The notes under the pieces are model-generated. The model made no database searches. It was given only the letters and a program-made list of their open reading frames with translations, and was not told the origin of the DNA. A program made the translations under genes and the position numbers. Positions 1 to 9,123 of a stretch of 64,000 bases of DNA are shown piece by piece. Source of the stretch: BMS3BBIN04 sp964552465 (GTDB lineage Bacteria; Electryoneota; Electryoneia; Electryoneales; Electryoneaceae); the NCBI GenBank assembly GCA_964552465.1, contig CAZKGR010000004.1:91537-155536 (forward strand). The letters run 5' to 3'. Every line of letters starts with the position of its first letter. Within the stretch, counting starts at the first letter, position 1.

Positions 1-1085
1 CTGACACTGACTTCTGGCTCATACAACTCGATGTCCGGCGGAACGCGAACCTCCGGTGCAGGCAGAAAGCCGACATTCCCCTCGCCCGAAAGTGTCACAG
101 TAAGCGTTACCGACTCGTTGGTTTGGACGTTTTCAGCGTCCAGATTCGCTGACAGGTTCCAGAATCCAACGACATTTTCAAATCCATCCGGTTGACCGGA
201 AACGGGTAGAGCATCAATCTTGACTGTCAGCGGTTCTGAACTGACTGCTGTCTGTTCGACATAGCTGTCAAAGATGCTGTCGAAAAATGTGCGGTTGCGG
301 CTGCGTCCACTGACGTAATGGACTACAAGGTCCATCGGGCCGATGGTCAACTCACCAGTACGGGTTGGAAACAGGATCAATCGATAGATGTTGGCAGCAT
401 TATACAGGCGTCCATTTATATTGCGTTCAACGATACCGGGTGGATTGGGAACAGCCCATTCTTCCGACCAGAATCCCTCTGTAGACGGGAGTTTTTGCAC
501 GTCAAAGTTGCGTACGGATGGCTGAAAATACAGCGTAAAGTTGACTACCATCGCTTCCTGCAGATAGCCACTGGCGGGTTCGATATTCGCCTGCAGGAAA
601 ATGGGACCCATTTGGTTAACGCTTACGTTTCTTTCCTGCGGGACCATATCACCGGGTGCAGGTTGAGCAGTTGCGCCTGAGCCCGGTTGATCAACAACGA
701 TGCGGATCGCATTGCCAGTGTATTGCCGACCTTTATGCGTGACTACCGGTGCTGGTAACGTAAACTCACCTTTTCGCAATGCGCGAAGGGTGTACGTTAG
801 AGTTCGTGATGAAGACATCTTTCCGTTCACGAACTGCATACTGACGTTGCTGTTCGGACCGGATAGGACTTGAAATGAACTGGGAATGTTGCTGCTGGGT
901 GTGGGCAGAGTGCCCGATCCTTCAATAGTCACCTGGTAAATGAAGCTGTCACCGAGTTCGAGATGATCTGGCGAAGCTGAGGCACGGATCGAGTCAACCT
1001 TGGCCTGCGTGGGTGAACTTGCCAATAAGAGTGCCGACGCGATCAACAGCAACACAATTGCAGGATGCCAGCGCCTTGGACTCAT
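1..1085 (-). CDS. batD: BatD-like membrane protein, C-terminus cut off by window edge
   Basis: Reading the minus strand from an ATG at 1085 gives at least 361 residues with no stop before the window edge, so the C-terminal end is missing. It opens with a signal peptide (hydrophobic stretch about residues 8-23, then SSPTQAK). Repeated Ig-like beta-rich modules follow, with motifs such as LELGDSFIYQVTIEG and NESVTLTVTLSGEGN, which are typical of the BatD (oxygen tolerance) family. BatD proteins are periplasmic, anchored by one membrane helix, and are encoded with BatA, BatB and BatC. It is the last gene visible in the operon, 17 bp after batBC. The family call is from pattern recognition; the exact role of BatD is not established. 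Confidence 0.85.
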   Translation of the reverse strand, partial: MSPRRWHPAIVLLLIASALLLASSPTQAKVDSIRASASPDHLELGDSFIYQVTIEGSGTLPTPSSNIPSSFQVLSGPNSNVSMQFVNGKMSSSRTLTYTLRALRKGEFTLPAPVVTHKGRQYTGNAIRIVVDQPGSGATAQPAPGDMVPQERNVSVNQMGPIFLQANIEPASGYLQEAMVVNFTLYFQPSVRNFDVQKLPSTEGFWSEEWAVPNPPGIVERNINGRLYNAANIYRLILFPTRTGELTIGPMDLVVHYVSGRSRNRTFFDSIFDSYVEQTAVSSEPLTVKIDALPVSGQPDGFENVVGFWNLSANLDAENVQTNESVTLTVTLSGEGNVGFLPAPEVRVPPDIELYEPEVSV

Positions 1086-1102
1086 GGTGAATGGAATCTC
1101 GC

Positions 1103-2941
1103 TCACCATGGTTTCTTGTTCCCCTGACTCTTGACTGGAACTTGTTGCCGGATGACTTGTTTCAATTGTTCTTTCTCATCCTGCTGCATTTGATCAAGCA
1201 GCCGTTCCGCCATTTCCTTGTTCAGATCGTCTGGCTCGGTCGGGGGGACTTCCTGTTCTTGATCCTGGGGCTGCTGCTCTTCGTCTTGCTGTTCTTGCTC
1301 GTCTTGATTCTGTTCTTCCTGTTGCTCTTGTTCCTGCTCATTTTGCTCTTCTTGATCCTGCTGATCTTGATTTTCTTCCTGATCCTGTTGTTCCTGGTCT
1401 TGCTGATCTTCATTTTGCTCTTGATTCTGGTCTTGATTTTCCTGCTGTTCTTGTTGTTGCTGCTGTTTGCGCAACGCGAGCTCGAGGTTGATCTTCGCAT
1501 CTTCATCGTAAGGATCACGTTTCAGCGCGTCGATCAAGGCAGGCACTGCCTGCTCATACTGCTGTGCTTCGGCGAATGTGGTGCCGCGATTGTAGTCAGC
1601 TCGGGCGAGCAATTCGCCGTCAGTTTCTGGTCCGAGGGCACGGAAGAGGGTGTCTGCACGTCCCACTTCGCCTTTACGAGCAAAGACACCGCCGAGATTA
1701 TAGATGAGCTCGGGACGCAGTGTATCGAGTTCTGTCTGGGCGTGAAGGTAGTGTTCCAACGCCTGATCGAGATTTTGCTCGATAACGTCTTTGTTTCCCT
1801 CTTTGACCAGTGAATGGGGTGTCTCAGCCACGGCGAATCCGGGTATCAGCCAGAATATGCCCGCAGCTATTATGATGGTCGCGACAGTGGTTTTCATGGA
1901 AGCTTGCTCAGTTTCTTCATCGTGCCTGATAATTGGACGCCGTCTCCTTGTATCGGGCAGCATGAACTGTACAACAAATAGTAGTAGCGCGGCAAGGATC
2001 AGAGGCTGAAAACGGTCCTCGTGTCCGGTAATCTGCTGTGCTTGGAATTCACCACGTTCGAGCTGAAAGAGTTCCTTGTAGAGTGCGCGGAACGCTCCGC
2101 CGCCCTGGTCAGCACGTCGGTATTCGCCGTTGGCAGTGCGCGCGATATCCCTTAAGATCTCTTCATTCAGACTGCTGGTAACAATTTGGCCGTCGTCATC
2201 GGTTAGCCAACCCGTGCGTGTTCCCAGATCGTTGTATACAGGCACTGGGTCGCCTTTTTCCTTGGCCATCCCGATGGTGAAGATCTGGATGCCATCGGCT
2301 GCCGCTTTCCGTGCAGCAGCGACTGCATCGCCCTCATGATCTTCGCCGTCCGATACGAGTACAATCACCTTTGCCCGGTCCTTCTCCTCGGAGAAGACTT
2401 TCATCGACGTTTCAATCGCTTCTGACAGTGCAGTCCCTGGGTTGGGGATCAACTCAGCGTCCAACAGGTCGATGAACAGGTTTGCTGCGGAATAGTCGAG
2501 TGTGAGCGGGAGCAGGGGGTAGGCGGTTCCGGCGAAGGGTACAATTCCCACGCGGTCGCCTTTCATCCCTTCGACGAAACGAGCCAGTTCGTAGCGAGTT
2601 TTACCGATGCGGCTGGGGCGGATGTCCTGGCTGTCCATGGAACGGCTTACATCGACTGCGAGCACGATGTCAATTCCTTCGCGGACGACGTCTTCATAAC
2701 GAGTGCCGATACGTGGATTGGCTATGCCGAGGATAAGCAGGAGCATGGCGATGATGAAGAGAATCCGTTTCGTTCGCACAAGCCCGACGTTTTGCCCCGG
2801 TGCGAGCCGTGGCCATAGCGGCATGCTCGCAAACCGTTTCACTAGATGACGGTCGCGGTTACGGAGGATCAGTTCTACGATGATCAGGGCTACTGGCACG
2901 ATCAGTGCGAGCAGCCAGAGCGGTTTACCCCAAAGAATCAT
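1103..2941 (-). CDS. batB: BatB-BatC fusion: von Willebrand A domain membrane protein joined to a TPR protein with a Gln/Glu-rich tail
   Basis: This is a 612-residue protein. Residues 1-330 look like BatB: two N-terminal helices (about 6-26 and 59-75), a VWA domain with the MIDAS motif DVSRS at 97-101, and a closing membrane helix at about 313-329. Residue 349 is a Met followed by a second, signal-peptide-like hydrophobic stretch (350-372, ending FAVAE). TPR repeats follow (about 376-490), then a tail almost entirely of Q, E, N and D (about 493-564) and a charged C-terminus; this half looks like BatC. BatB and BatC are normally separate genes. Here no stop lies between them and I see no good ribosome-binding site before Met349. 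A true fusion with an extra membrane pass is my reading; internal initiation is an alternative. Confidence 0.87.
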   Translation of the reverse strand: MILWGKPLWLLALIVPVALIIVELILRNRDRHLVKRFASMPLWPRLAPGQNVGLVRTKRILFIIAMLLLILGIANPRIGTRYEDVVREGIDIVLAVDVSRSMDSQDIRPSRIGKTRYELARFVEGMKGDRVGIVPFAGTAYPLLPLTLDYSAANLFIDLLDAELIPNPGTALSEAIETSMKVFSEEKDRAKVIVLVSDGEDHEGDAVAAARKAAADGIQIFTIGMAKEKGDPVPVYNDLGTRTGWLTDDDGQIVTSSLNEEILRDIARTANGEYRRADQGGGAFRALYKELFQLERGEFQAQQITGHEDRFQPLILAALLLFVVQFMLPDTRRRRPIIRHDEETEQASMKTTVATIIIAAGIFWLIPGFAVAETPHSLVKEGNKDVIEQNLDQALEHYLHAQTELDTLRPELIYNLGGVFARKGEVGRADTLFRALGPETDGELLARADYNRGTTFAEAQQYEQAVPALIDALKRDPYDEDAKINLELALRKQQQQQEQQENQDQNQEQNEDQQDQEQQDQEENQDQQDQEEQNEQEQEQQEEQNQDEQEQQDEEQQPQDQEQEVPPTEPDDLNKEMAERLLDQMQQDEKEQLKQVIRQQVPVKSQGNKKPW

Positions 2942-2987
2942 AGTTTCAGCACACGTTCAATAATGTTTGGTGTTGTACCTGTTTTCG

Positions 2988-4109
2988 TTAGTTACCACTC
3001 CCAGTCAACGGGAAACGATCCGGGAATATGCGTAGTGGTTCCCACGGTTCTTCAGTTTCGTCGGATAGTTTGCTCTGGATGTACATCATCCCATTATCAC
3101 CAACCAGCCAGCGGCGATCTAGCCAATCCACGGTAATGTCGCGCGGGGAATCTTTTGACGGAAACACAATGATCTCTGGATGATCATCCTGGATCGCCAA
3201 TGTCCACAATTCTGATTGCCCCATTCCATCATCGGCGATCATAAAGATTGACCAATCTAGAATCTTGATCTGAGTGAATGCGTTCCGTGTTTGCCGTTCA
3301 TTCTTGAACCAACGGTTACCACCGCTGCGCGTCCACAAGATTGTGCCGTCTTTTCCAACCGCCCAACCGCGATCCTGGTCGAAGAAAGCAATGTCGAGCA
3401 GCTTGTCTTCCTGATACACCGGGATCAATGCCGGTTTGAATGTGAACGCATCATCTTCGCTGATGTAAACAGCCGTGTCGGCAGTGACAACAACAGCACG
3501 TTCTTTCAGGTTGAAAGGCGCTCGAACCGTGACGGCAGAAATCGCGTCAGAGGTTGGGACTTCAACCTCTCGCCAACCTCTCGCAGGCGGTTGGAACGCG
3601 ATCATGTATGGATCGGTTCCTGAATCAGTTTCTCGTCCGCCGACTGCGATGATCGCGAAGTCGGTCCATCCGTACCGACCGTCGTTGATGTCGGTCAACG
3701 GTAGCGCTGCCATATCGTGAATTGTTATCTCAGGTCCAGCGCTGAGGATCGGCATCCAATCCAGTTGTTCATCCATGTAGATGCGGATCTGCCCGCCGGG
3801 TCCGATAAGGAACAGCGGGAGCTTCTCTCCATTGCGGACCAGTTTCCATTCGCCGTTCAGCTCTTCGTGCCGAATCCACTGTTGCGATTGGCTGGTTCGA
3901 TAGAGCACACCCTCTTGCGACGAGATCAGCCAGCCGGTTCCATCCTCGGCAAAGGCGATTGAATCGAAGTTTCGCCAGGCTGGAGGATCGGTTCGCCGCC
4001 ACTCGTTGTAGCCATCCATTGCATCCAGAGTTTGAGCCAGATTCGGTTGTCCAGTGATGCATACGATGACAAAGAACACGGATATGTACGTGAGACGGGT
4101 TCGTCTCAT
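2988..4109 (-). CDS. Secreted YCF48-like beta-propeller protein
   Basis: This 373-residue protein has an N-terminal signal peptide (about residues 1-25, ending NLAQ). It then carries repeated blades of the kind seen in YCF48/photosystem-assembly-type and sialidase-like propellers: GTGWLISSQEGVLYRTS, DRGWAVGKDGTILWTRSGG and RRWLVGDNGMMYIQS. These G-W-V-G-x-x-G-x-I motifs usually mark scaffolds that bind partner proteins in the periplasm or on the surface. It sits inside the Bat operon, 36 bp downstream of another secreted propeller-like gene and 46 bp upstream of batBC. Standard bat operons do not contain it. The fold call is fairly secure; the function is unknown. Confidence 0.7.
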   Translation of the reverse strand: MRRTRLTYISVFFVIVCITGQPNLAQTLDAMDGYNEWRRTDPPAWRNFDSIAFAEDGTGWLISSQEGVLYRTSQSQQWIRHEELNGEWKLVRNGEKLPLFLIGPGGQIRIYMDEQLDWMPILSAGPEITIHDMAALPLTDINDGRYGWTDFAIIAVGGRETDSGTDPYMIAFQPPARGWREVEVPTSDAISAVTVRAPFNLKERAVVVTADTAVYISEDDAFTFKPALIPVYQEDKLLDIAFFDQDRGWAVGKDGTILWTRSGGNRWFKNERQTRNAFTQIKILDWSIFMIADDGMGQSELWTLAIQDDHPEIIVFPSKDSPRDITVDWLDRRWLVGDNGMMYIQSKLSDETEEPWEPLRIFPDRFPLTGSGN

Positions 4110-4145
4110 TGAGGTTACCTGAAAATTAGAAGGTCGTTACAACCT

Positions 4146-6068
4146 CTACTTTGAGGATGAACTCGACTTTGGTTTCGGTTTTGGTTTATCGCTCGGTTTT
4201 GGAGGCGGCTCCTTCTTTGGCTGCTCCTGCTTCACCGGTTTGGGCGGTGGAGGAGATGGACGCGGTGGAGGAGGAACCGGCTTTGGCACTGGCTTTGGTG
4301 CCGGTTTTACCGCGGGTTCACTTCTCACGGGTGTTGGTTGAGGCGCTGGCGCTGGCTTTGGTTTCTCATACACCGGTTGCGGTTTCGGCGCAGGTGCCGG
4401 ATTAGGTTCTGGTGGTGGTGGATTATAATCCGGTTCGATTCGGGTTGCCGGTTCTTCATCGCGAACAATGCTATCAACCGGTCTGGGAATGACTACTGGG
4501 TTCACAGGTAATTCACCAGGGACGAGCATTTGCTTTTGATTTTCAATTGGCAATGGATCAGGATCGAGGTATTCATCGTCCGGTGGTTCCGGAAATTCGA
4601 TTGGTTCGGGAATCTCGCGTCCATACTTATCGAACGGTGGTTGTTCGAAATCTTTGCCTGTTTCGGGATCTGCGAGTACCGAATGGTCATAAATGCGTAC
4701 TGATGAGACCACAACACCGTTCCCATAGGGGTAGTAATATGGGTGATAGGTACTGATCCACTGTTCACGATATGGCGTCTTTTTCAATTGAAGAACCTGA
4801 CCATTCGTCCCTCCGCAGAGGAATTTGCCGTCCTCAAAGATTACTGAAAGCGGTGTAAAGCCTGCTGGTAATTGTATTTCATCTATCTGGTATTCCTGTG
4901 GATCAAGACGATCTTCTCTTGGTTCCCATGAGATTCGTCGCAGCTTGTTCTTGATGTTATCACCGGAGATGACATACGGTCCACAAATCTCAAGAATCGG
5001 TTTGCGGAAATTGTATTTCAACCGTTCCCACTCTCGAGTTGAGGAAGAATAGATAAGGTGACCGCCATCAGTTCCAGCCAACGTCGGGAAGCTGGTGTGG
5101 GTATCCATACAGGTGATGGTTTCCGGGTCACGAGTTGGCTGATACAGCGGGGTAATCTCATAGTTGAATGCGTCAAGAGCGAATATGTCAGTGCCTTGAG
5201 TGAATATTGCGTATGATGAGTTCGCATGCAGGTTGCGAACAGTTCCTTCTCCGATAAGTTCAATTTCCAACCAGTTTGGTGAGTCAGCTGGTTTAATCAG
5301 CATGATACCAACTGAAGTGGTTTCATTGACGATTCTTTCACCCGCGATCAGCAGATCACGTTTGACAGGTTCATCCGTCTGTGAATTCTGCTCTCGAGTA
5401 TTCTGCGAGTTCTGGAATTCAAGCAGTGAACTATCCGCAAGCATTGTTGTTCCGGTGTAAATTCGGATATGTTCAGGGACTTCAAAGACCATATCCCAAT
5501 AGCTCTGATCAGAGGGTGCGTAACGGATCTCCTTTGACGGAACTGAGCGCCAAACTTCCTTGTCCGGGACAATCAGGAAGGGTGGATGTCCAGTCACCAC
5601 GGCTGGTTCTTTAACCCTGATAACTGAATTCCAATATTCGGAATAATTGAACACCCAAGTGTTATCAACCAATGCCGCGAGTTGACCATCAATCTTGAAG
5701 AATTTGGTTATGTCGCCCTTCAGACCGATATAGTTGACATCATACTCAGCATATTCAACAGGTTCGAGGTAGTAGTAACGCTGACCGTAATAATCACTTC
5801 TGTAAATGCCGGTGTTATAAGCATACCGTCGGTGCTGGTTTATCCAGTGCGGATCATACAAGTACCGGTCACGCCGGTAGTAGCTGTGCCAGTAGGTGTT
5901 GTCGTAGGTGGGCCAGGTACGATCATAGTATGGGTCATACTGGTAATGTGAATACCAGCCGTGATCCCAGTAATGATCGTGGTAGTGTTGAGCTTTCACC
6001 GGAACTGCGAACATGAGAGCCAGAACCAATACAATAAGGCTCAGAAGGACATAGTCATTCGTCTTCAT
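4146..6068 (-). CDS. Secreted protein with Tyr/His-rich N-terminus, propeller-like core and long proline-rich tail
   Basis: I do not recognise this 640-residue protein as a whole. A signal peptide (1-26, ending VKAQ) is followed by a segment very rich in Tyr, His, Asp and Arg (about 27-105). The middle (about 150-450) contains blade-like repeats such as HTSFPTLAGTDGGHLIYSS and FEDGKFLCGGTNGQVLQLKK, suggesting a beta-propeller. From about residue 540 the chain becomes a Pro/Lys/Ala-rich low-complexity tail (PAPAPKPQP, PKPVPPPPRPSPP) ending in a run of serines; such tails often span peptidoglycan or act as flexible linkers. The start codon lies 3 bp after the batA stop, so it is co-transcribed with the Bat genes. 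Coding strand and signal peptide are clear; function is unknown. Confidence 0.72.
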   Translation of the reverse strand: MKTNDYVLLSLIVLVLALMFAVPVKAQHYHDHYWDHGWYSHYQYDPYYDRTWPTYDNTYWHSYYRRDRYLYDPHWINQHRRYAYNTGIYRSDYYGQRYYYLEPVEYAEYDVNYIGLKGDITKFFKIDGQLAALVDNTWVFNYSEYWNSVIRVKEPAVVTGHPPFLIVPDKEVWRSVPSKEIRYAPSDQSYWDMVFEVPEHIRIYTGTTMLADSSLLEFQNSQNTREQNSQTDEPVKRDLLIAGERIVNETTSVGIMLIKPADSPNWLEIELIGEGTVRNLHANSSYAIFTQGTDIFALDAFNYEITPLYQPTRDPETITCMDTHTSFPTLAGTDGGHLIYSSSTREWERLKYNFRKPILEICGPYVISGDNIKNKLRRISWEPREDRLDPQEYQIDEIQLPAGFTPLSVIFEDGKFLCGGTNGQVLQLKKTPYREQWISTYHPYYYPYGNGVVVSSVRIYDHSVLADPETGKDFEQPPFDKYGREIPEPIEFPEPPDDEYLDPDPLPIENQKQMLVPGELPVNPVVIPRPVDSIVRDEEPATRIEPDYNPPPPEPNPAPAPKPQPVYEKPKPAPAPQPTPVRSEPAVKPAPKPVPKPVPPPPRPSPPPPKPVKQEQPKKEPPPKPSDKPKPKPKSSSSSK

Positions 6069-6071
6069 CTA

Positions 6072-7073
6072 TCACCCCGCCAGTGCAAGGTTACGAAGCC
6101 GGGTAACGGTCAGAACACGTTCAAGCAGCAACAGGATAAACGCGGCAATTGCATACCAATAGAACAATTCCCGCCAGTTGCGGATATGTTCAATCTCGAC
6201 TTCGGTACGTTCCAACTGGTCGATCTGATCATATATGGCACGCAGAGTCTCCGTCGAAGTTGCACGGAAGTACTGCCCGCCAGTCAAATCTGCGATTTGT
6301 CGCAGCAAATCTTCGTCTATGCGGACTTCCACATTGCGATACGTGACTCCGCCGCGCTGCGTTCGTACTGGAGCACGGGCAGTGCCGCGTGTACCTACAC
6401 CAATCGTATACACCTTGATGTCCAGCTCAGCCGCCGCACCTGCTGCGGTTAACGGATCTGGCTGGTCAACATTGTTGACGCCATCAGTCAGCAGGATCAG
6501 GACTTTGCTCTCAGCTTCGCCCCCTCGCAGACGGTTGGCTGAAACGGCGATTGCTTTTCCGATGGCGGTGCCGTCTTCTACTGTCCCTGCTGCAACCTGG
6601 TCCATCAATCCAGCGAGGACTTCGTAGTCCAAAGTCAACGGCGCCCAGGTAAACGCCTCGCCCGCGAACATCACCAGCCCTATGCGGTCGGACACCCGCC
6701 CGTTGATGAATTCCTTGGCGACCATCTTTGCCGCTTCAAGGCGGTTACGGGGTTCCAGATCTTCCGCCAGCATTGACGTCGAGATGTCGATTGCCATCAC
6801 GAGATCTATACCTTCGACGTGCACGATCTGCTCGTCCAGTGCAGCACGCGGACGGGCTACGGCAACACATAGTAGTATAACCGCAAATATCCTAAGAATA
6901 AAGGGTAAATGGCGAATCATGGGACGAAATCGTCCCATCAGTGGCTTGAGTGTCTTTGTCGAGGGGAAAGTGATGGTCGGTTGGAGATGCCGTTGTTGCC
7001 ACCAATACCATACGATCATCACAGGGACAATCAGAAGTCCGAGAAACGCCCATGGGGTAGCCCATTCGGTCAT
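6072..7073 (-). CDS. batA: BatA: von Willebrand A domain membrane protein
   Basis: This 333-residue protein has the BatA plan: an N-terminal helix (about 8-25), a second helix (about 57-74), a VWA domain with the MIDAS motif DISTS at 96-100, a conserved ILLTDGVNN strand, and a C-terminal membrane helix (about 303-322). The VWA domain should face the periplasm and bind a divalent metal. It overlaps the preceding BatD-like gene by 4 bp, so translation is coupled. BatA and BatB are paralogues that occur with MoxR ATPases and are linked to stress tolerance and envelope function in Bacteroidetes, Leptospira and relatives; the molecular mechanism is not known. Confidence 0.92.
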   Translation of the reverse strand: MTEWATPWAFLGLLIVPVMIVWYWWQQRHLQPTITFPSTKTLKPLMGRFRPMIRHLPFILRIFAVILLCVAVARPRAALDEQIVHVEGIDLVMAIDISTSMLAEDLEPRNRLEAAKMVAKEFINGRVSDRIGLVMFAGEAFTWAPLTLDYEVLAGLMDQVAAGTVEDGTAIGKAIAVSANRLRGGEAESKVLILLTDGVNNVDQPDPLTAAGAAAELDIKVYTIGVGTRGTARAPVRTQRGGVTYRNVEVRIDEDLLRQIADLTGGQYFRATSTETLRAIYDQIDQLERTEVEIEHIRNWRELFYWYAIAAFILLLLERVLTVTRLRNLALAG

Positions 7074-8236
7074 GAACGATCCTCCTTTTCGGAGGAGTCC
7101 AAGCGCTGAGCAGAGTCCATTGATGGTTGAGTGCTGGTTTCTTTTGGAGAAGTCGTGACCTCAGGGGCTGAGGTCGACCACGAGGTCGGCTCCGTAAGCT
7201 CGGCGGACAATTCAGACTTCTTCCCCACGGAGCCGCCGCGTGGATTTTGAACTGAAGTTGTTGTAAGTATTTTGTGAGTGTCGATATTTGACGTTTCCCG
7301 AACTTCATAATTATCTGCTAGTTCAGGGCGCGGTCGAAACTCATCTATAATACTTTCAACGTGTAAGTATAAGTTCTGAGCGACATCTTTTTCCAGTGTT
7401 CCACGGGCGAACTTCACCGTATCAGAGGCACTCAAGAGACGAACTAGTTCATGCGTATCAAAAGAAATAGTCTCACGTTTTAGCCATTTCCTCACTTCAT
7501 ACGACGTCATCTCAAGGATGGGCTCTTCAAATTCTCTTTCAAGGAGTCGTTTAGTTATAAAAACGAGTGTACTGACATAAGTCTTAACGTCTCCGCGCAC
7601 CAACGGATTATTTTCACTCAGCTCAGCGAGCGCAGCAATGGCTTGCTCATAGGGTGGTGGAATTGGGATGGTTTGGTCATCATCGTCGCCAGCCTTAACA
7701 CGATGTATCCACCAGCGCCACACCAGCCAACCGAGCAATATGATCAGTAGAACACCACCAACCCACGGTCCGTAATATCGCAACCAGTCAGCCAATGTAA
7801 GCTTGAGTTCAGCTTGACTCTTAAGTGGACGCAGGTTGACTGTGGTGTCAGCTAGTACGCTGGCGATGCGCACGCTGTCACCGGGCAAGGTCCACGGATT
7901 ATCGCCGACAGTGAAGTCGATGGGGCCCGTCGAGAAGCTGCCTGTATCGTACGCGGCGACGGTCAGCTCGAGCGCAACGCCATCGATGTCTTTCGCACGT
8001 TTACCTATCAGAGTGTCAACACTGAGGATGGAAAATCCGCCCAATTCTTCACCCAGATTCGGCCAGATAATATCACTATCGTCCTCGTGATCGGGGATAA
8101 TGATCCGCAGCGTAAGCGGATCGCCGATATGTGCGGTGTCCGGGGACATCTCGAGATATGGGATGATATCCTGGGCTACAACGTTGGTAGACACCAGAGT
8201 CGTGACAAACAAGAACAGGATCAGGGCATGTTTCAT
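7070..8236 (-). CDS. BatD-like membrane protein with cytoplasmic DUF4381-like tail
   Basis: The product is 388 residues. It has a signal peptide (1-21, ending VVAQ), one Ig-like periplasmic module (DTAHIGDPLTLRIIIPD, about 32-130) and a single strong membrane helix (about 154-174, GGVLLIILLGWLVW). A cytoplasmic helical domain follows (about 190-310, with YEQAIAALAEL and TSYEVRKWLKR), and then a low-complexity tail rich in Ser, Thr and Glu. This architecture matches the protein commonly found between DUF58 and BatA genes in Bat operons (DUF4381/BatD-like). Its ATG overlaps the DUF58 stop, and its own end overlaps batA, so four consecutive genes are translationally coupled. The exact role is unknown. 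Confidence 0.75.
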   Translation of the reverse strand: MKHALILFLFVTTLVSTNVVAQDIIPYLEMSPDTAHIGDPLTLRIIIPDHEDDSDIIWPNLGEELGGFSILSVDTLIGKRAKDIDGVALELTVAAYDTGSFSTGPIDFTVGDNPWTLPGDSVRIASVLADTTVNLRPLKSQAELKLTLADWLRYYGPWVGGVLLIILLGWLVWRWWIHRVKAGDDDDQTIPIPPPYEQAIAALAELSENNPLVRGDVKTYVSTLVFITKRLLEREFEEPILEMTSYEVRKWLKRETISFDTHELVRLLSASDTVKFARGTLEKDVAQNLYLHVESIIDEFRPRPELADNYEVRETSNIDTHKILTTTSVQNPRGGSVGKKSELSAELTEPTSWSTSAPEVTTSPKETSTQPSMDSAQRLDSSEKEDRS

Positions 8237-9123
8237 CTTTGCCGCTCCCGCTGCTTGAAGAAGCGAACAAGCGGTCGCAAATAGGGCTGATCTGGTTCGT
8301 TGAGATCTATCACAACGCGGTCGATACCGTTGTGCTTGAAAAACTGGTCGATTTCGTTCTCACGGCGAACCTGTCTAAGGTGATATGCAGCTCGCACAGT
8401 TTTACTTGACGTGTCGAACCATACCACTTCGCCGGACTCCGGGTCTTCGGCGGCGAACATGCCCACATCGGGCAACTCGCGTTCGCGTGGATCAATGATG
8501 TGTAGCGCGACCAGGTCATGTTTGGCTGCAGCGACTTTAGCCGCATTTCGCCAGAGGATGGAATCAGTCTGGAAATCGGAGATTAGGAAGACGATTCCGC
8601 GTTTGGTCAGTCCGCGAAGCAGTGTTTCCAAACCTACCTGCAGGTCTGTTCCACGGCCTTTAGGTTTCCACGCCAGCAGGTCACGGATCATGCGCAGAGT
8701 ATGACGGGTGCCACCTTTCGGGGGTACATATTCTTCAAGCCGATCGCTGAACAGGATCATTCCGACCTTGTCCTGATTACGGATCGCGCTGAACGCAAGC
8801 ACGGCTGCCAGTTCCGCTGCCAGTTCCCGCTTGAACGAAGCCACAGTCCCGAACTCACCAGACGCGGATACGTCCACGAGCAGCATCACGTTCAGCTCGC
8901 GTTCTTCCTCGAACAGTTTGACAAAAGGTTTGCCTTCGCGCGCAGTCACATTCCAGTCGATTGTGCGAACTTCATCGCCGGGAACGTATTCGCGCACCTC
9001 GCTGAACTCGATGCCACGGCCCTTGAACGCTGAATGGTATTCCCCGCTGAAGAGTTCATTGACCGCACCGCGAGTACGAATCTCGATGTTGCGAACTTTT
9101 CGCACGAGCTCGCGGGTGGTCAT
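8233..9123 (-). CDS. DUF58 domain protein (VWA-like), partner of MoxR
   Basis: This 296-residue soluble protein carries the DUF58 signature: GRGIEFSEVREYVPGD followed by VRTIDWNVTAR (about residues 35-62), then a VWA-type core with DVSAS at 84-88 in the position of a MIDAS motif. Its length fits the family. DUF58 proteins are the usual second gene of MoxR operons and are thought to be adaptors or substrates of the MoxR ATPase. It overlaps moxR by 4 bp and the downstream BatD-like gene by 4 bp. The family call is strong; biochemical function remains undefined. Confidence 0.92.
   Translation of the reverse strand: MTTRELVRKVRNIEIRTRGAVNELFSGEYHSAFKGRGIEFSEVREYVPGDEVRTIDWNVTAREGKPFVKLFEEERELNVMLLVDVSASGEFGTVASFKRELAAELAAVLAFSAIRNQDKVGMILFSDRLEEYVPPKGGTRHTLRMIRDLLAWKPKGRGTDLQVGLETLLRGLTKRGIVFLISDFQTDSILWRNAAKVAAAKHDLVALHIIDPRERELPDVGMFAAEDPESGEVVWFDTSSKTVRAAYHLRQVRRENEIDQFFKHNGIDRVVIDLNEPDQPYLRPLVRFFKQRERQR

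Noticed and set aside
1091..1813. A 240-residue Leu/Phe-rich open frame on the plus strand
   Set aside because: It is the antisense of the Gln/Glu-rich tail and TPR part of batBC; its extreme Leu content simply mirrors CAG/GAA codons.
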